From assembly GCF_014698755.1 (NCBI RefSeq), contig NZ_JACJTO010000007.1, positions 62,001-126,000 of the forward strand: a stretch of 64,000 nt of DNA. Direction: 5' to 3'. The stretch's first letter is position 1; each line of letters begins with the position of its first letter. The DNA comes from Aphanizomenon flos-aquae FACHB-1287. Lineage in GTDB: Bacteria; Cyanobacteriota; Cyanobacteriia; Cyanobacteriales; Nostocaceae. The notes under the pieces were generated by a model. That model searched no databases and was not told the origin of the DNA. It worked only from the letters and a program-made list of their open reading frames with translations. Shown here piece after piece: positions 47,673 through 56,790 of this stretch. Made by a program: the position numbers and the translations under genes.

Positions 47673-48232
47673 TATAATTAGGCTTAATTGATATTTCTTT
47701 AATGATAGACAAAAAAGCGTAATTTTGATTCAAATGCTATTCAAGGATAAAATACCCCATTTAAGCTGGCTGGTAAAGTATTTAATATCCAAGACTTTTT
47801 TGTTTTAAAAGGTAATGTTAATTTAAAAACTCAAAAACTCTGGGAAAAAGATATTCCTGGAAACATTGAAGAAGCTAATCAAAATTTGCCTGGTATAGCT
47901 AAGAAAATTCGTCGTTAAGAGGTTATTTGAAAGGTATTAAATTAAACCGATAATCTTCAGAAACCTCACCCCCCTTTTCTGTTAGGGACTGGGGCTTCAA
48001 AGCATCTCCCGGACGCGGGAGAGGTTCACCAAAGGGGTTAAAAGTCCATTAAAACCAAAAATTTAACTTTAATTTATACATCTGAAGATATCTAATAAGT
48101 TATTTAAATCATTCTTCAACAAAAAACACTAGTACCCTATATTCTCATAATCTATTTACAAACCTGTTATAATGTGAAGAACAACTTAAACAGTAATGTG
48201 CCAGTTAACAGTTGAATTATTAGTTATTAAAA
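47673..48232. other. Intergenic region between selO and the FHA-kinase gene
   Basis: About 560 bases holding a short gene remnant (47751-47918) and a hairpin-bearing GC-rich repeat, TCTCCCG-GACG-CGGGAGA, near 48005-48022. The promoter of the FHA-kinase lies at the far end. Nothing else is identifiable. Confidence 0.45.
47751..47918 (+). pseudogene. C-terminal coding remnant, unidentified
   Basis: A stop-free stretch of 55 codons without a start encodes a segment beginning FKLAGKVFNIQDFFVLKG and continuing LKTQKLWEKDIPGNIEEA. It ends with a basic tail AKKIRR and stop. Composition and pattern look protein-like, but I do not recognise the parent. TAA lies immediately upstream in frame. It is probably what is left of a deleted gene. 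Confidence 0.4.
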
Positions 48233-49576
48233 ATGTCGTCTAAAATTACACTTACTATCACACAGGGTAAACTTTCTGGACAACAATATGTTTTTGCATC
48301 TCGTAGCACTTGCATTGTTGGCAGAAATGATGATTGCAACTTACAAATAGCAGATAAGGTTGATATGACTATTTCCCGCTATCACTGTTTACTGGATATT
48401 AATCCTCCAGATATCCGTGTGCGAGATTTAGGAAGTTTAAATGGTACATTTGTAAACGGTAAGAAAATTGGACAAAGACAAAAAGAGCAACCAGCAAAAG
48501 AAGCATTAAAATTAAACTTTCCCGAATATAATTTACAAGATGGTGATGAAATTAAGTTGGGTGATATTTTTTTTAAAATTGGTGTAGAAGTAGAAACCGA
48601 ATTAAACAAAACACCAGACTTAATCGTTGAAAAAGAAAATGATCAACCCACTTTTTCAACCATTGCTAAAAAGCTTCTGGATTTAGCTCAAAGTGGTAAT
48701 ATCAGTCTTCAAAGTATATCTGGATATAATTTAACAAAATCATTGGGGAAAAGTGAATTTGCAGAAGTGTTTTTAGCCAAGCATACTGAAAACAATGACT
48801 TAATTGCTCTTAAGATCATGTTACCAGCGGTTACTGACCAAATACAAAGGGTAGAAATGTTTCTGGGAGCAACAGAAAATATCAAGATGTTGCAACATCC
48901 CAATATCATACAATTGTTAGATTATGGCTTTGTGGAAAATATATTCTTTTTCAAAATGGAATATTTTTCAGCCGATAATCTTTGGGACTTTATGCAAAAA
49001 TTAGGATGGCGTTTACCTATTGATGTTGCTCTGGATATAACTTTGCAAATTATCGATGTTTTGATATATGCCCATGAAATCGAACTTTCTTCTATTAAAT
49101 CAATTGATGGAAAAATTACTAAAGGTAAAGGTTTATTTCATCAAGATCTAAAACCAAATGATATTTTTATCAGTAAAATTAACGATAAAATAGTCGTGAA
49201 AATAGGCGATTATGGTTTGTACAAAGCATTCGATTTAGCTGGGTTAAGTGGACAAACTTTAACAGGGGCAAAAATAGGCACACCTGCATTTATGCCCCGT
49301 CAACAGGTACTAGATTTTCAAAACCAATCACCAGAAATTGATGTATGGGCAACTGCAGCTTGTTTATATAATATGTTGACGGGATATTTCCCACGTAATT
49401 TTATGGGTGATCCTTGGTTGTCTGTTTTACAAAATAACCCTGTTCCGATTCTTCAACGTAATAATAATATTCCCGAAAATTTAGCAAAGGTAATAGATTT
49501 AGCGTTGACAGAAAAACCGCAAATTTATTTTCAAACAGCAGCAGAATTTAAACAGGCATTGTTAGAGTGTATGTGA
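48233..49576 (+). CDS. FHA-domain serine/threonine protein kinase with atypical catalytic motifs
   Basis: A 447-residue protein. An N-terminal FHA domain covers about 5-110: CIVGRNDDCNLQI, ISRYHCLLD, VRDLGSLNGTFVNG. A kinase-like domain covers about 165-445. The invariant Lys is in IALKIM, but the glycine loop is degenerate (SLGKSEFAEV), the catalytic loop reads HQDLKPND (Asp where Asn is usual), and the metal motif is GDYG in place of DFG. The Asp residues of both motifs remain. FHA binds phosphothreonine peptides. It may be a weakly active or scaffold kinase. The partner is unknown. Confidence 0.85.
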   Translation: MSSKITLTITQGKLSGQQYVFASRSTCIVGRNDDCNLQIADKVDMTISRYHCLLDINPPDIRVRDLGSLNGTFVNGKKIGQRQKEQPAKEALKLNFPEYNLQDGDEIKLGDIFFKIGVEVETELNKTPDLIVEKENDQPTFSTIAKKLLDLAQSGNISLQSISGYNLTKSLGKSEFAEVFLAKHTENNDLIALKIMLPAVTDQIQRVEMFLGATENIKMLQHPNIIQLLDYGFVENIFFFKMEYFSADNLWDFMQKLGWRLPIDVALDITLQIIDVLIYAHEIELSSIKSIDGKITKGKGLFHQDLKPNDIFISKINDKIVVKIGDYGLYKAFDLAGLSGQTLTGAKIGTPAFMPRQQVLDFQNQSPEIDVWATAACLYNMLTGYFPRNFMGDPWLSVLQNNPVPILQRNNNIPENLAKVIDLALTEKPQIYFQTAAEFKQALLECM

Positions 49577-49603
49577 ATTATTGAATTATCAAGGTAAGAA
49601 ATT

Positions 49604-50098
49604 ATGAGTGCATTACCAACAATGCAAAAACTAGCATCTCAATTGATTACACCAGAAAATTTTCAAGCCTATGGACAAGTAATATATGCAATTGGAGATA
49701 GGAACATTTTTGATCAAGAAGACGCACAATTAAATTTACAAAATGGTAGTCCCCGTTTTTATATTATGCGGTTACAGGAAAAAGGCCGAAAATTTCACCA
49801 AATTACTCGTCATATCAAATGTACCCAATGTTTAGGTTCTTTAGATGGTAAAGACTGGTTAATGGCAGTTTGTCCACCTAATAATGATCTGCATAAACCT
49901 GTATTATCAGAACTTGTGGCTTTTCAGATTCCGGGAAATTGTTTTATTAACTTAAGTGTGGGAACTTGGCACGCAGGTCCATATTTTGATCATGAGTTTG
50001 TAGATTTTTATAATTTAGAATTAAGTGATACAAATATAGTAGATCATTTCAGCTATAATTTTCTCAAAAGTGATAATTTAGCCTTTGAGATAATTTAA
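49604..50098 (+). CDS. Ureidoglycolate lyase-like (AllA-family) protein
   Basis: A 164-residue cupin-type protein. The family-like elements are LITPENFQAYGQVI (about 15-28), RFYIMRLQEKG, FHQITRHIKCTQCLGSLDGKDW, and GTWHAGPYFD with a conserved histidine. AllA releases glyoxylate from ureidoglycolate in purine breakdown. No other allantoin-pathway gene is nearby, so the actual substrate could differ. It starts 28 bases after the FHA-kinase stop; co-transcription is possible. Confidence 0.75.
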   Translation: MSALPTMQKLASQLITPENFQAYGQVIYAIGDRNIFDQEDAQLNLQNGSPRFYIMRLQEKGRKFHQITRHIKCTQCLGSLDGKDWLMAVCPPNNDLHKPVLSELVAFQIPGNCFINLSVGTWHAGPYFDHEFVDFYNLELSDTNIVDHFSYNFLKSDNLAFEII

Positions 50099-50197
50099 TT
50101 AGCTTCATATTTGCACCACGCCAATTATTCCTGTAACTTTAAAGGTAAAATACGTTAAAATTCAATCAGAGTAAGTATTTACTGCTGAAATATACCC

Positions 50198-50938
50198 ATG
50201 TTAGAAACTCTAGAAACCCGAATTTACGAACTTGAACAACTTGCTAACATCCTTGTTGCTAACCAACTTACTCACCTGAGTATTGTTAGTATTGCCATTA
50301 TTTTTGCGGCTGGCTTGCTTACCAGCCTCACTCCTTGTATGCTGTCCATGCTGCCTATTACCATTGGCTATATTGGCGGTTATGAAGCTAAAACTCGCTT
50401 ACAAGCAGCAGCCCAATCAACTTGGTTTGCGTTGGGATTAGCAACTACATTAGCAGGAATGGGAATCGTAGCAGGTTTAGTTGGTAAAGTTTATGGACAG
50501 ATAGGAATTGGTTTACCAATCATTGTCAGTATTATCGCTATTATAATGGGGCTGAATTTATTAGAAGCATTACCCATACAATTTCCTTCTTTAAAGGAAA
50601 CAAATTGGATTTCTCAAGATTTACCTCCCGGAGTGCGTTCATACTCTATTGGGTTAACATTTGGCTTAGTTGCTTCTCCTTGCAGCACACCAGTTTTAGC
50701 CAGTTTATTAGGTTGGGTTGCTAATACCCAAGATTTAATTTTAGGTGCTGTTTTACTACTTGCTTACACAGCCGGATATGTAACTCCATTAATTTTAGCA
50801 GGTACTTTTACTGCTAGTATTAAAAAACTATTAGAATTGCGTCGTTGGTCTGGCTGGATAAATCCTGTTAGCGGGGTATTATTAGTAGGATTTGGTGTTT
50901 TTTCTTTACTTTCTCGCATCCCTTTTGACAGTTTTTAG
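50198..50938 (+). CDS. ccdA: Cytochrome c biogenesis protein CcdA
   Basis: A 246-residue, six-segment membrane protein carrying reducing equivalents across the thylakoid/plasma membrane to keep apocytochrome c cysteines reduced. The two redox cysteines are in [14 protein letters not shown] (near residue 47) and [10 protein letters not shown] (near 162), as in CcdA of System II. It is followed 2 bases later by ccs1, and the two form an operon. Confidence 0.95.
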   Translation: MLETLETRIYELEQLANILVANQLTHLSIVSIAIIFAAGLLTSLTPCMLSMLPITIGYIGGYEAKTRLQAAAQSTWFALGLATTLAGMGIVAGLVGKVYGQIGIGLPIIVSIIAIIMGLNLLEALPIQFPSLKETNWISQDLPPGVRSYSIGLTFGLVASPCSTPVLASLLGWVANTQDLILGAVLLLAYTAGYVTPLILAGTFTASIKKLLELRRWSGWINPVSGVLLVGFGVFSLLSRIPFDSF

Positions 50939-50940
50939 GC

Positions 50941-52308
50941 ATGACTTTAGATAATACAACATCTACAGAATTAAGTTGGTGGTTAATACCTGGGCGATTT
51001 ATCCGCAGGGAGATTTTGCCTATATTAACTGATTTACGGTTGGCAATTATCCTATTATTAGCAATTGCTATATTTAGTGTTAGTGGTACGGTAATTGAGC
51101 AGGGACAATCACCTGCATTTTACCAGTCTAATTACCCAGAACATCCGGCTTTATTTGGTTTCCTATCTTGGAAAGTTATTCAAGTTGTCGGATTAGATCA
51201 TGTATATAGAACTTGGTGGTTTTTAGGTTTATTAGTTTTATTTGGAACTAGTTTAACAGCTTGTACCTTTACTCGTCAATTACCAGCCCTCAAGGCTGCT
51301 CAAAAATGGAAATATTACGAAGAACCTCGCAATTTTAAAAAATTAGCCTTGAGTGCTGAATTAGAGGGTATTTCTTTACCAACAATTACACCTATTTTAC
51401 AGCAGAAAAGTTATCAAATTTTCCAAGAGAAAGATGATATTCTTTATGCTCGTAAAGGTATTATTGGCAAGATTGGTCCAATCATTGTTCACATTGGTAT
51501 TGTGGCTATTTTGTTGGGTGGAATTTGGGGAGCAATGACGGGATTTATGGCTCAAGAAATGATTTCTAGTGGCGATACATTCCAGGTAAAAAATATTGTT
51601 GATGCTGGTGCTTGGTCTTCTCAGGATGTGTTAAAAGATTGGTCTGTGCGTGTCAATCGTTTTTGGATTGATTACACACCAACAGGAGGAATTGACCAAT
51701 TTTATTCAGATATGTCTGTGTTGGATAATGATGGCAAAGAAGTTAATCATGAGAAGATTTATGTTAACAAACCTCTGCGTTATCATGGTGTAGTTTTCTA
51801 TCAAACAGATTGGGGAATTTCCAGTGTTCGGGTCAGATTAAATAAAAGTCCAATTTTCCAATTACCAATGGCACAATTAGACACCAAAGGTAGAGGGAGA
51901 CTTTGGGGAACTTGGATTCCTACCAAACCTGATTTAAGTGAGGGTGTTTCCCTATTAGCTAAAGATTTGCAAGGTATGGTATTAATTTATGATGGCCAAG
52001 GTAAATTAATTAATACTGTGCGTGCGGGAATGTCTATCCCTGTGAATGGGGTAAATTTACAAATTCTTGATGTCATGGGTAGCACTGGGTTACAAATTAA
52101 GTTTGATCCTGGTATTCCTATTGTTTATACTGGCTTTGCTTTATTAATGTTGGGCGTGGTCATGAGTTATTTTTCCCATTCTCAAATTTGGGCTTTACAA
52201 AAAGGTGAAACTTTATATATTGGTGGAAAAACTAACCGCGCTCAAGTTGCATTTGAACAAGAGATTTTGGGAATTTTAGATCAACTTAGTGCCGTCAAAA
52301 AGCCCTAA
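50941..52308 (+). CDS. ccs1: Cytochrome c biogenesis protein Ccs1 (ResB)
   Basis: A 455-residue ResB/Ccs1 protein of the System II haem-ligation pathway, acting with CcsA. It shows [24 protein letters not shown] (first helix), [27 protein letters not shown] (paired hydrophobic segments), [21 protein letters not shown] and a large lumenal domain, with a final membrane helix at about 385-410. It sits 2 bases after ccdA. Its 3' end is followed by the hairpin repeat at 52314. Confidence 0.95.
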   Translation: MTLDNTTSTELSWWLIPGRFIRREILPILTDLRLAIILLLAIAIFSVSGTVIEQGQSPAFYQSNYPEHPALFGFLSWKVIQVVGLDHVYRTWWFLGLLVLFGTSLTACTFTRQLPALKAAQKWKYYEEPRNFKKLALSAELEGISLPTITPILQQKSYQIFQEKDDILYARKGIIGKIGPIIVHIGIVAILLGGIWGAMTGFMAQEMISSGDTFQVKNIVDAGAWSSQDVLKDWSVRVNRFWIDYTPTGGIDQFYSDMSVLDNDGKEVNHEKIYVNKPLRYHGVVFYQTDWGISSVRVRLNKSPIFQLPMAQLDTKGRGRLWGTWIPTKPDLSEGVSLLAKDLQGMVLIYDGQGKLINTVRAGMSIPVNGVNLQILDVMGSTGLQIKFDPGIPIVYTGFALLMLGVVMSYFSHSQIWALQKGETLYIGGKTNRAQVAFEQEILGILDQLSAVKKP

Positions 52309-52313
52309 ATTTA

Positions 52314-52345
52314 AGATCCCCAACTTTTCTAAAAAGTCGGGGATA
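52314..52345. repeat. Dispersed palindromic repeat (GATCCCCGACTT family), copy d; likely bidirectional terminator
   Basis: AGATCCCCAACTTTT and AAAAAGTCGGGGAT form a long hairpin with runs of T and A flanking the loop. It is placed between convergent ccs1 and hisG, where a two-way terminator would be useful. Confidence 0.7.
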
Positions 52346-52355
52346 TAAGATTTAA

Positions 52356-53000
52356 TTAAACTGGGGTGAGCATTTCTGACCGCATTTGTGCAATTAATTT
52401 ATCTAAATTACCTGTATTTAACCGATAACTTAAAGGGTGAACAATTAACCGGGCTGTACTTTCATACAAAGTCGCAATTTCAATTAAACCATTTTCTTTT
52501 AAAGTCTTTCCCGTCGAAACTATATCAACAATTGCTTCTGACATTCCCGTAATTGGACCTAATTCCACAGAACCATATAAAGGGACAATTTCTATTGGTA
52601 AATCCAAATTTTGGAAATATTCTCGCGCACAATTTACATATTTAGAAGCAACTCGACCATGGGCAGGTAAATCTAAAGGAGATTTGTAGGAACTGGTAGC
52701 TTTTACAGCTACAGACATCCGACAATATCCAAATTTTAAATCCACTAATTGGGCAACTTGTGGCTGTTTTTCTCTGAGGACATCGTAACCCACAATTCCC
52801 AATTGTGCCTGACCATATTCTACATAAACAGGCACATCTTGTGCTCGGACTAACAAGGCTTTTGCCTGTCCACTAGGATCAGAAATTTGCAATTGGCGGT
52901 TTCCTGATTCTAAGAAAGCACTAAAATCTAATCCTACAGATTGTAATATGCCAAGACTAGGTTTCAGTAGTTCCCCTTTTGGTATTGCAACAGTTAACAT
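52356..53000 (-). CDS. hisG: ATP phosphoribosyltransferase, short (HisZ-dependent) form
   Basis: A 214-residue catalytic subunit of the first histidine-biosynthesis step, the HisG(S) type without the regulatory C-terminal domain, which needs HisZ. Typical segments are [46 protein letters not shown] and the PRPP loop [17 protein letters not shown]. The start is the ATG at 53000; the longer frame would begin at GTG with lysine-rich unrelated residues. No hisZ is nearby. It is divergent from the response-regulator gene. Confidence 0.95.
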   Translation of the reverse strand: MLTVAIPKGELLKPSLGILQSVGLDFSAFLESGNRQLQISDPSGQAKALLVRAQDVPVYVEYGQAQLGIVGYDVLREKQPQVAQLVDLKFGYCRMSVAVKATSSYKSPLDLPAHGRVASKYVNCAREYFQNLDLPIEIVPLYGSVELGPITGMSEAIVDIVSTGKTLKENGLIEIATLYESTARLIVHPLSYRLNTGNLDKLIAQMRSEMLTPV

Positions 53001-53075
53001 TGTTTTTTTGGTATTCTTAATGTGTTTGCAGTTCACTATATTGAGAATATATCTATATTGCTCACTAAGAACGTC

Positions 53076-53768
53076 ATGAAAATTTTATTAGTTGATGATG
53101 AAGTCGAACTAACTGACCCTTTAAGTCGTCTGTTAACCCGTGAAGGTTATAGTGTAGATGCTACTTATGATGGAGTAAGTGGCAGCAATTTGGCAAAAAT
53201 AGGGAGTTATGATTTACTGATTTTAGATTGGATGTTACCAGGAAAAACTGGTTTAGAGATTTGTCAGGAATTACGTCGTCAAGGGAAAAAAACTCCTGTG
53301 CTATTTCTAACTGCAAAAGATACACTTGATGACCGAGTACAGGGTTTAGACGCGGGTGCAGATGATTATTTAGTCAAACCTTTTGAATTGCGGGAATTAT
53401 TGGCAAGAGTCCGGGCTTTGTTGCGTCGTACTAGTACCGAATCCCATACTGGGACAACGGGAAAGTTAGCTGTAGCGGATTTAGAACTGGATATAGAAAA
53501 TCAAATAGTTTATCGTCACGGGAAAATTATTGAACTCTCTCAAAAAGAAAGTCAGTTATTACAATACTTTATGGAAAATGACGGACAATTACTGACTCAT
53601 GCTCAAATTTTGCAGCATTTATGGCAGAATGAAGAACAACCTAATAGTAATGTTATTGCGGCTTTAATTCGTCTGTTACGTCGTAAGGTAGAAATAGGAG
53701 ATAACACTCAACTTATTCATACTGTTTATGGTAAAGGCTATCGTTTTGGAATTATTGTACTTGAATAG
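53076..53768 (+). CDS. OmpR-family response regulator (RppA/ManR-like)
   Basis: A 230-residue two-component regulator. The receiver (1-115) has acidic residues VDDE, the phospho-acceptor Asp in [13 protein letters not shown] (residue 51), the Thr/Ser in FLTAKD and Lys in [11 protein letters not shown]. The winged-helix DNA-binding domain covers about 128-225 ([39 protein letters not shown]). The start is ATG 53076. The first residues resemble cyanobacterial RppA/ManR. No partner kinase is adjacent, so the signal is unknown. Confidence 0.92.
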   Translation: MKILLVDDEVELTDPLSRLLTREGYSVDATYDGVSGSNLAKIGSYDLLILDWMLPGKTGLEICQELRRQGKKTPVLFLTAKDTLDDRVQGLDAGADDYLVKPFELRELLARVRALLRRTSTESHTGTTGKLAVADLELDIENQIVYRHGKIIELSQKESQLLQYFMENDGQLLTHAQILQHLWQNEEQPNSNVIAALIRLLRRKVEIGDNTQLIHTVYGKGYRFGIIVLE

Positions 53769-53789
53769 GCCAGAATAAACCTAATAGTT

Positions 53790-53830
53790 AAAGTCGGTTT
53801 TAACCGACTTCTTCAAGAAGTCGGGGATCT
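53790..53830. repeat. Dispersed palindromic repeat (GACTTC...GAAGTCGGGGATCT), copy e; likely terminator
   Basis: Two adjacent hairpins: AAGTCGGTT-TT-AACCGACTT (9-bp stem), then GACTTCTT-C-AAGAAGTC running into GGGGATCT. The segment lies between the convergent response-regulator and yjbQ genes. Confidence 0.7.
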
Positions 53831-53834
53831 AAAT

Positions 53835-54248
53835 TTATCCAGAAATATGAACTACCAATTCTCTCACATTATTCTGTTGACGATGTTCCCAAACATAGAT
53901 TCCTTGCCATGTTCCTAATACTAAATGACCACGATTAATAGGAATTTGTTCAGAAGTGTGGGTTAAAACTGTGCGAATATGTCCTGGCATATCATCTGGT
54001 CCTTCAGAATTATGAATATAATAGTTTCCTTCTGGTACTATTTTGGCCATGAAATTAGCTAAATCAACTAATACATCAGGATCAGCATTTTCTTGAATTA
54101 CTAAACTAGCTGAGGTGTGACGTAAAAATAAACTACAAAGCCCAGTTTCTATGCCAGATTCGGCAACAATGGCTTCAATTTTAGCAGTAATATTGTGAAA
54201 TGATTTGCCCGTGGTGGAGACTCTTAATAATTTTTGGTAGTGGGTCAT
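53835..54248 (-). CDS. YjbQ/UPF0047-family protein (secondary thiamine-phosphate synthase type)
   Basis: A 137-residue protein from the ATG of MTHYQKLLRV. Family marks are GLCSLFLRHTSASLVIQENADP (about 38-59), EGPDDMPGHIRT and LGTWQGIYVWEHR. Members show weak thiamine-phosphate synthase activity, but the physiological role is unsettled. The three residues in front of this ATG in the longer frame are not conserved in type. It has repeats on both sides and stands alone. Confidence 0.9.
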   Translation of the reverse strand: MTHYQKLLRVSTTGKSFHNITAKIEAIVAESGIETGLCSLFLRHTSASLVIQENADPDVLVDLANFMAKIVPEGNYYIHNSEGPDDMPGHIRTVLTHTSEQIPINRGHLVLGTWQGIYVWEHRQQNNVRELVVHISG

Positions 54249-54264
54249 AATCCTCATGCTGTAA

Positions 54265-54327
54265 AGTCCCCAACTTCTTTTGCAATGATATCAATAAATA
54301 ATGAATCAATGATAGAAGTTAAGGATA
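54265..54327. repeat. Dispersed repeat (CCCCAACTTC...GAAGTTAAGGATAT), copy f
   Basis: AGTCCCCAACTTCTTT to GATAGAAGTTAAGGATAT shares its centre (ATGATATCAATAAATAATGA) with copy a at 13744, in the same arrangement. The two define a roughly 65-bp element. Confidence 0.65.
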
Positions 54328-54334
54328 TGAATAC

Positions 54335-55408
54335 TTACAAATAATCTATCACGGCTTTGGCTATTGTTTCATTGCCATTTTTATTGATTACCTGTGTTTG
54401 TTTTGGAGGTTGGGGTGACTGATAAAGAAAATCCCAATCTCCTTGAAAAAATTCCGGTGCTGTGAGAATTTGATGATGGTTATAATCAGCAAGTCCTGCT
54501 AACATAAAAGCCGCTTCAGCAAAATCATCACGGGGAATAGTTACCACTGGTACTTCTAGTAGGGTAGCCTCTGAAAATGTTCCATAACCAGGTTTAGAGA
54601 TAATTCTCCCACAAATCGGCATAAAATCTACAGGACGATATTGACGATTTGTAACTTTAATTAAGTTGGGTAAATCTGGGGCTAAAAAATCAAAAGTAAT
54701 AAATTGCCAATCGGGAAATTTGCTAATATTAGCATAAGGAATTTCTTGCAAACCTAAACCACCAAATGTTAGTAAAATGGTTTTTTCTAAAGTTGTATTT
54801 ATTTGCCAATTACTGCGTAATTTATCAGTAGAAAAATGGGGAGAACCACCTGTTAAACCGACATCTATAATATTTGTAAAAGCGGACATTGGTTCATGAA
54901 AAGGAAGACGAAATAAACGGTTAGACTTTCCATACCAATCGCTAATCCAATCAGCAATTTCTGTAAATTCTCCCCCCCAATCTCTATAGATAAAATCCCA
55001 ACCAAAGTTACTAATCATCCAGCAAGGAATATCTGTAGCTTCAGCAAATCCAACCGCAAGAAAGGGAATATCTGCTAAAATTATATTCACGCGATTTTGA
55101 CGAATAAAATTAACTTCTGAAGCAATTAAAGATTTGTAATTTTTCTTAATTTCTCGCAATTTCTCCAGAGTTGCTGGTTTATCCATTGTCAAACTATCAG
55201 CTTGAATTACACCTAAATCAAACGCCCGTTGACGTAAAATAAAATCACCTTCTATATAAGATTCTAATAACCAGCGCGGTGCGGTAGTAACTATAATTAA
55301 TAACACTTCAGGACATAATTTTTGAATGGTATTAGCTATGGAAGCTGTGCGGGTAGCATGACCAAAACCGTGATTGGTAATGGCTATGTATATAATTGGT
55401 CTTTTCAT
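54335..55408 (-). CDS. GT28-like glycosyltransferase
   Basis: A 357-residue GT-B-type protein. It has an N-terminal glycine motif ITNHGFGHATRTASIANTI (about 10-28) and a C-terminal donor-binding region with TFGGLGLQ, RIISKPGYGTFSEATLLEVPVVTIPRDDFAEAAFM. The pattern is that of MurG/L-arabinokinase-N-terminal-like enzymes. No membrane segment is seen. Donor and acceptor are unknown. It lies 78 bases from yjbQ on the same strand, with repeats between. Confidence 0.8.
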   Translation of the reverse strand: MKRPIIYIAITNHGFGHATRTASIANTIQKLCPEVLLIIVTTAPRWLLESYIEGDFILRQRAFDLGVIQADSLTMDKPATLEKLREIKKNYKSLIASEVNFIRQNRVNIILADIPFLAVGFAEATDIPCWMISNFGWDFIYRDWGGEFTEIADWISDWYGKSNRLFRLPFHEPMSAFTNIIDVGLTGGSPHFSTDKLRSNWQINTTLEKTILLTFGGLGLQEIPYANISKFPDWQFITFDFLAPDLPNLIKVTNRQYRPVDFMPICGRIISKPGYGTFSEATLLEVPVVTIPRDDFAEAAFMLAGLADYNHHQILTAPEFFQGDWDFLYQSPQPPKQTQVINKNGNETIAKAVIDYL

Positions 55409-55534
55409 GATTTAAAACAAGGTTAAAAAGAGTATTAGGCGATTGGAAATCGCTACTATATAAGCAAAGTCCGCCGTCGCGGACTAATATAATTTAACCC
55501 ATAAAGGTGGGTTTTGTCTGTGTAGCCGCGACTT

Positions 55535-56701
55535 CTAGTCGCCCATTTCTCTAAAATTTGATACTGCTGTGATTAATTCATCAATCTCTGATTCTAATGT
55601 TAAGTAATGAACGCTAATACGAATACAGTTAGGTTGAGAAATTGTTCTGGTTAAAATCTGTTGTGATTCTAGATATTGCACTAATTTAATACTAGTTTGA
55701 TTCGTTAATTGAAAAGAGACTAACCCGCTTTCTGGAGGAGAATTTTTCAAACATTTAACATTAGATAAAGAGGTTAATTTTTGCCAAAGATATTGACTAT
55801 TTTTGCAAATTTGCTCATATCTTTTCTCTGCTGTTCCCCACTGTTCATGAATTGTAATTGCTGCTTTTAAACCTATATATAATGGTGTTGATAAAGTAGA
55901 AACTTCATATCTGCGCCCATCTGGTTGCCAACCCGTCGGTTGAGCTTGACTATTAGTAGTAACTCCATTTAAACCAATAAATGTAGGATGCAAATTTTCC
56001 CTGGTTTCGGGACGGACATATAAACCACCCACACCAGCAGGACCACATAACCATTTGTGACCAGTAAAGGCATAAAAATCTACACCCAACGCGGTTAAAT
56101 CTACGGGGAGAACACCCACTGATTGAGCCGCGTCTATCAACAGCAGAGAATTATTACTTCTGCATAGTTCTACAATTTTGTCAATAGGTAAAACTTGACC
56201 GGTATTCCATAAAACATGACTTAAAACTACTAAACGGGTACGAGGACGGAGATTCTCAGCAATAATACTGATAGGATTTCCCTCATTTAAAGTAGCCATT
56301 AAGGGACAGGTAGTAACTTCTATCGCCAATCTACGGGCAATTTCCTGGGCAGTAGCAATGACTCCAGGGTGTTCGCAGTCAGAAAGAAGAAGATGATCAC
56401 CGGGTTGCCAATCAATACCCCACATAGCGATATTACAACCTATGGTAACATTACCAGTGAGAGTGATTGTGTTAGATGGTATATTTAATGTGGATGCGAT
56501 CGCTTCTCGGCTGGCTTGTATTTGCGGTGATATCCAACCATAGGCCGCATTACCAAAAGGACCGAGATGTTGAATATGTGCCTGAGATTGGGCAATAGCA
56601 TCCATAGCCCCTTGAGGCATTGGACCCTGTCCCCCGTAATTAAAATAAATTTTATTACTTAAAGCGGGAAATTGGGCGCGATGGTGATGTAATTTATTCA
56701 T
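55535..56701 (-). CDS. Class V aminotransferase-fold PLP enzyme (cyst(e)ine lyase/desulfurase-like)
   Basis: A 388-residue PLP enzyme. The Schiff-base lysine lies in FYAFTGHKWLCGPAGVGGLYV (about residue 213). The cofactor aspartate/glutamine is in LLIDAAQSVGVLPVDL and the C-terminal RISVHYLTLESEID is normal. The mobile active-site cysteine of SufS is not evident. The GHKWLCGPAGVGGLYV segment resembles cyanobacterial C-DES L-cyst(e)ine lyase more than SufS. A role in cysteine breakdown and iron-sulfur repair is plausible but not shown. Divergent from the ABC permease gene. Confidence 0.8.
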   Translation of the reverse strand: MNKLHHHRAQFPALSNKIYFNYGGQGPMPQGAMDAIAQSQAHIQHLGPFGNAAYGWISPQIQASREAIASTLNIPSNTITLTGNVTIGCNIAMWGIDWQPGDHLLLSDCEHPGVIATAQEIARRLAIEVTTCPLMATLNEGNPISIIAENLRPRTRLVVLSHVLWNTGQVLPIDKIVELCRSNNSLLLIDAAQSVGVLPVDLTALGVDFYAFTGHKWLCGPAGVGGLYVRPETRENLHPTFIGLNGVTTNSQAQPTGWQPDGRRYEVSTLSTPLYIGLKAAITIHEQWGTAEKRYEQICKNSQYLWQKLTSLSNVKCLKNSPPESGLVSFQLTNQTSIKLVQYLESQQILTRTISQPNCIRISVHYLTLESEIDELITAVSNFREMGD

Positions 56702-56790
56702 AAAATCAACTAGGTTTGTGGTTTTTATCTAATTCATTGATATATACTTTTATCAATAAATAATCAACATCAAATTCTACATCAAAAACT

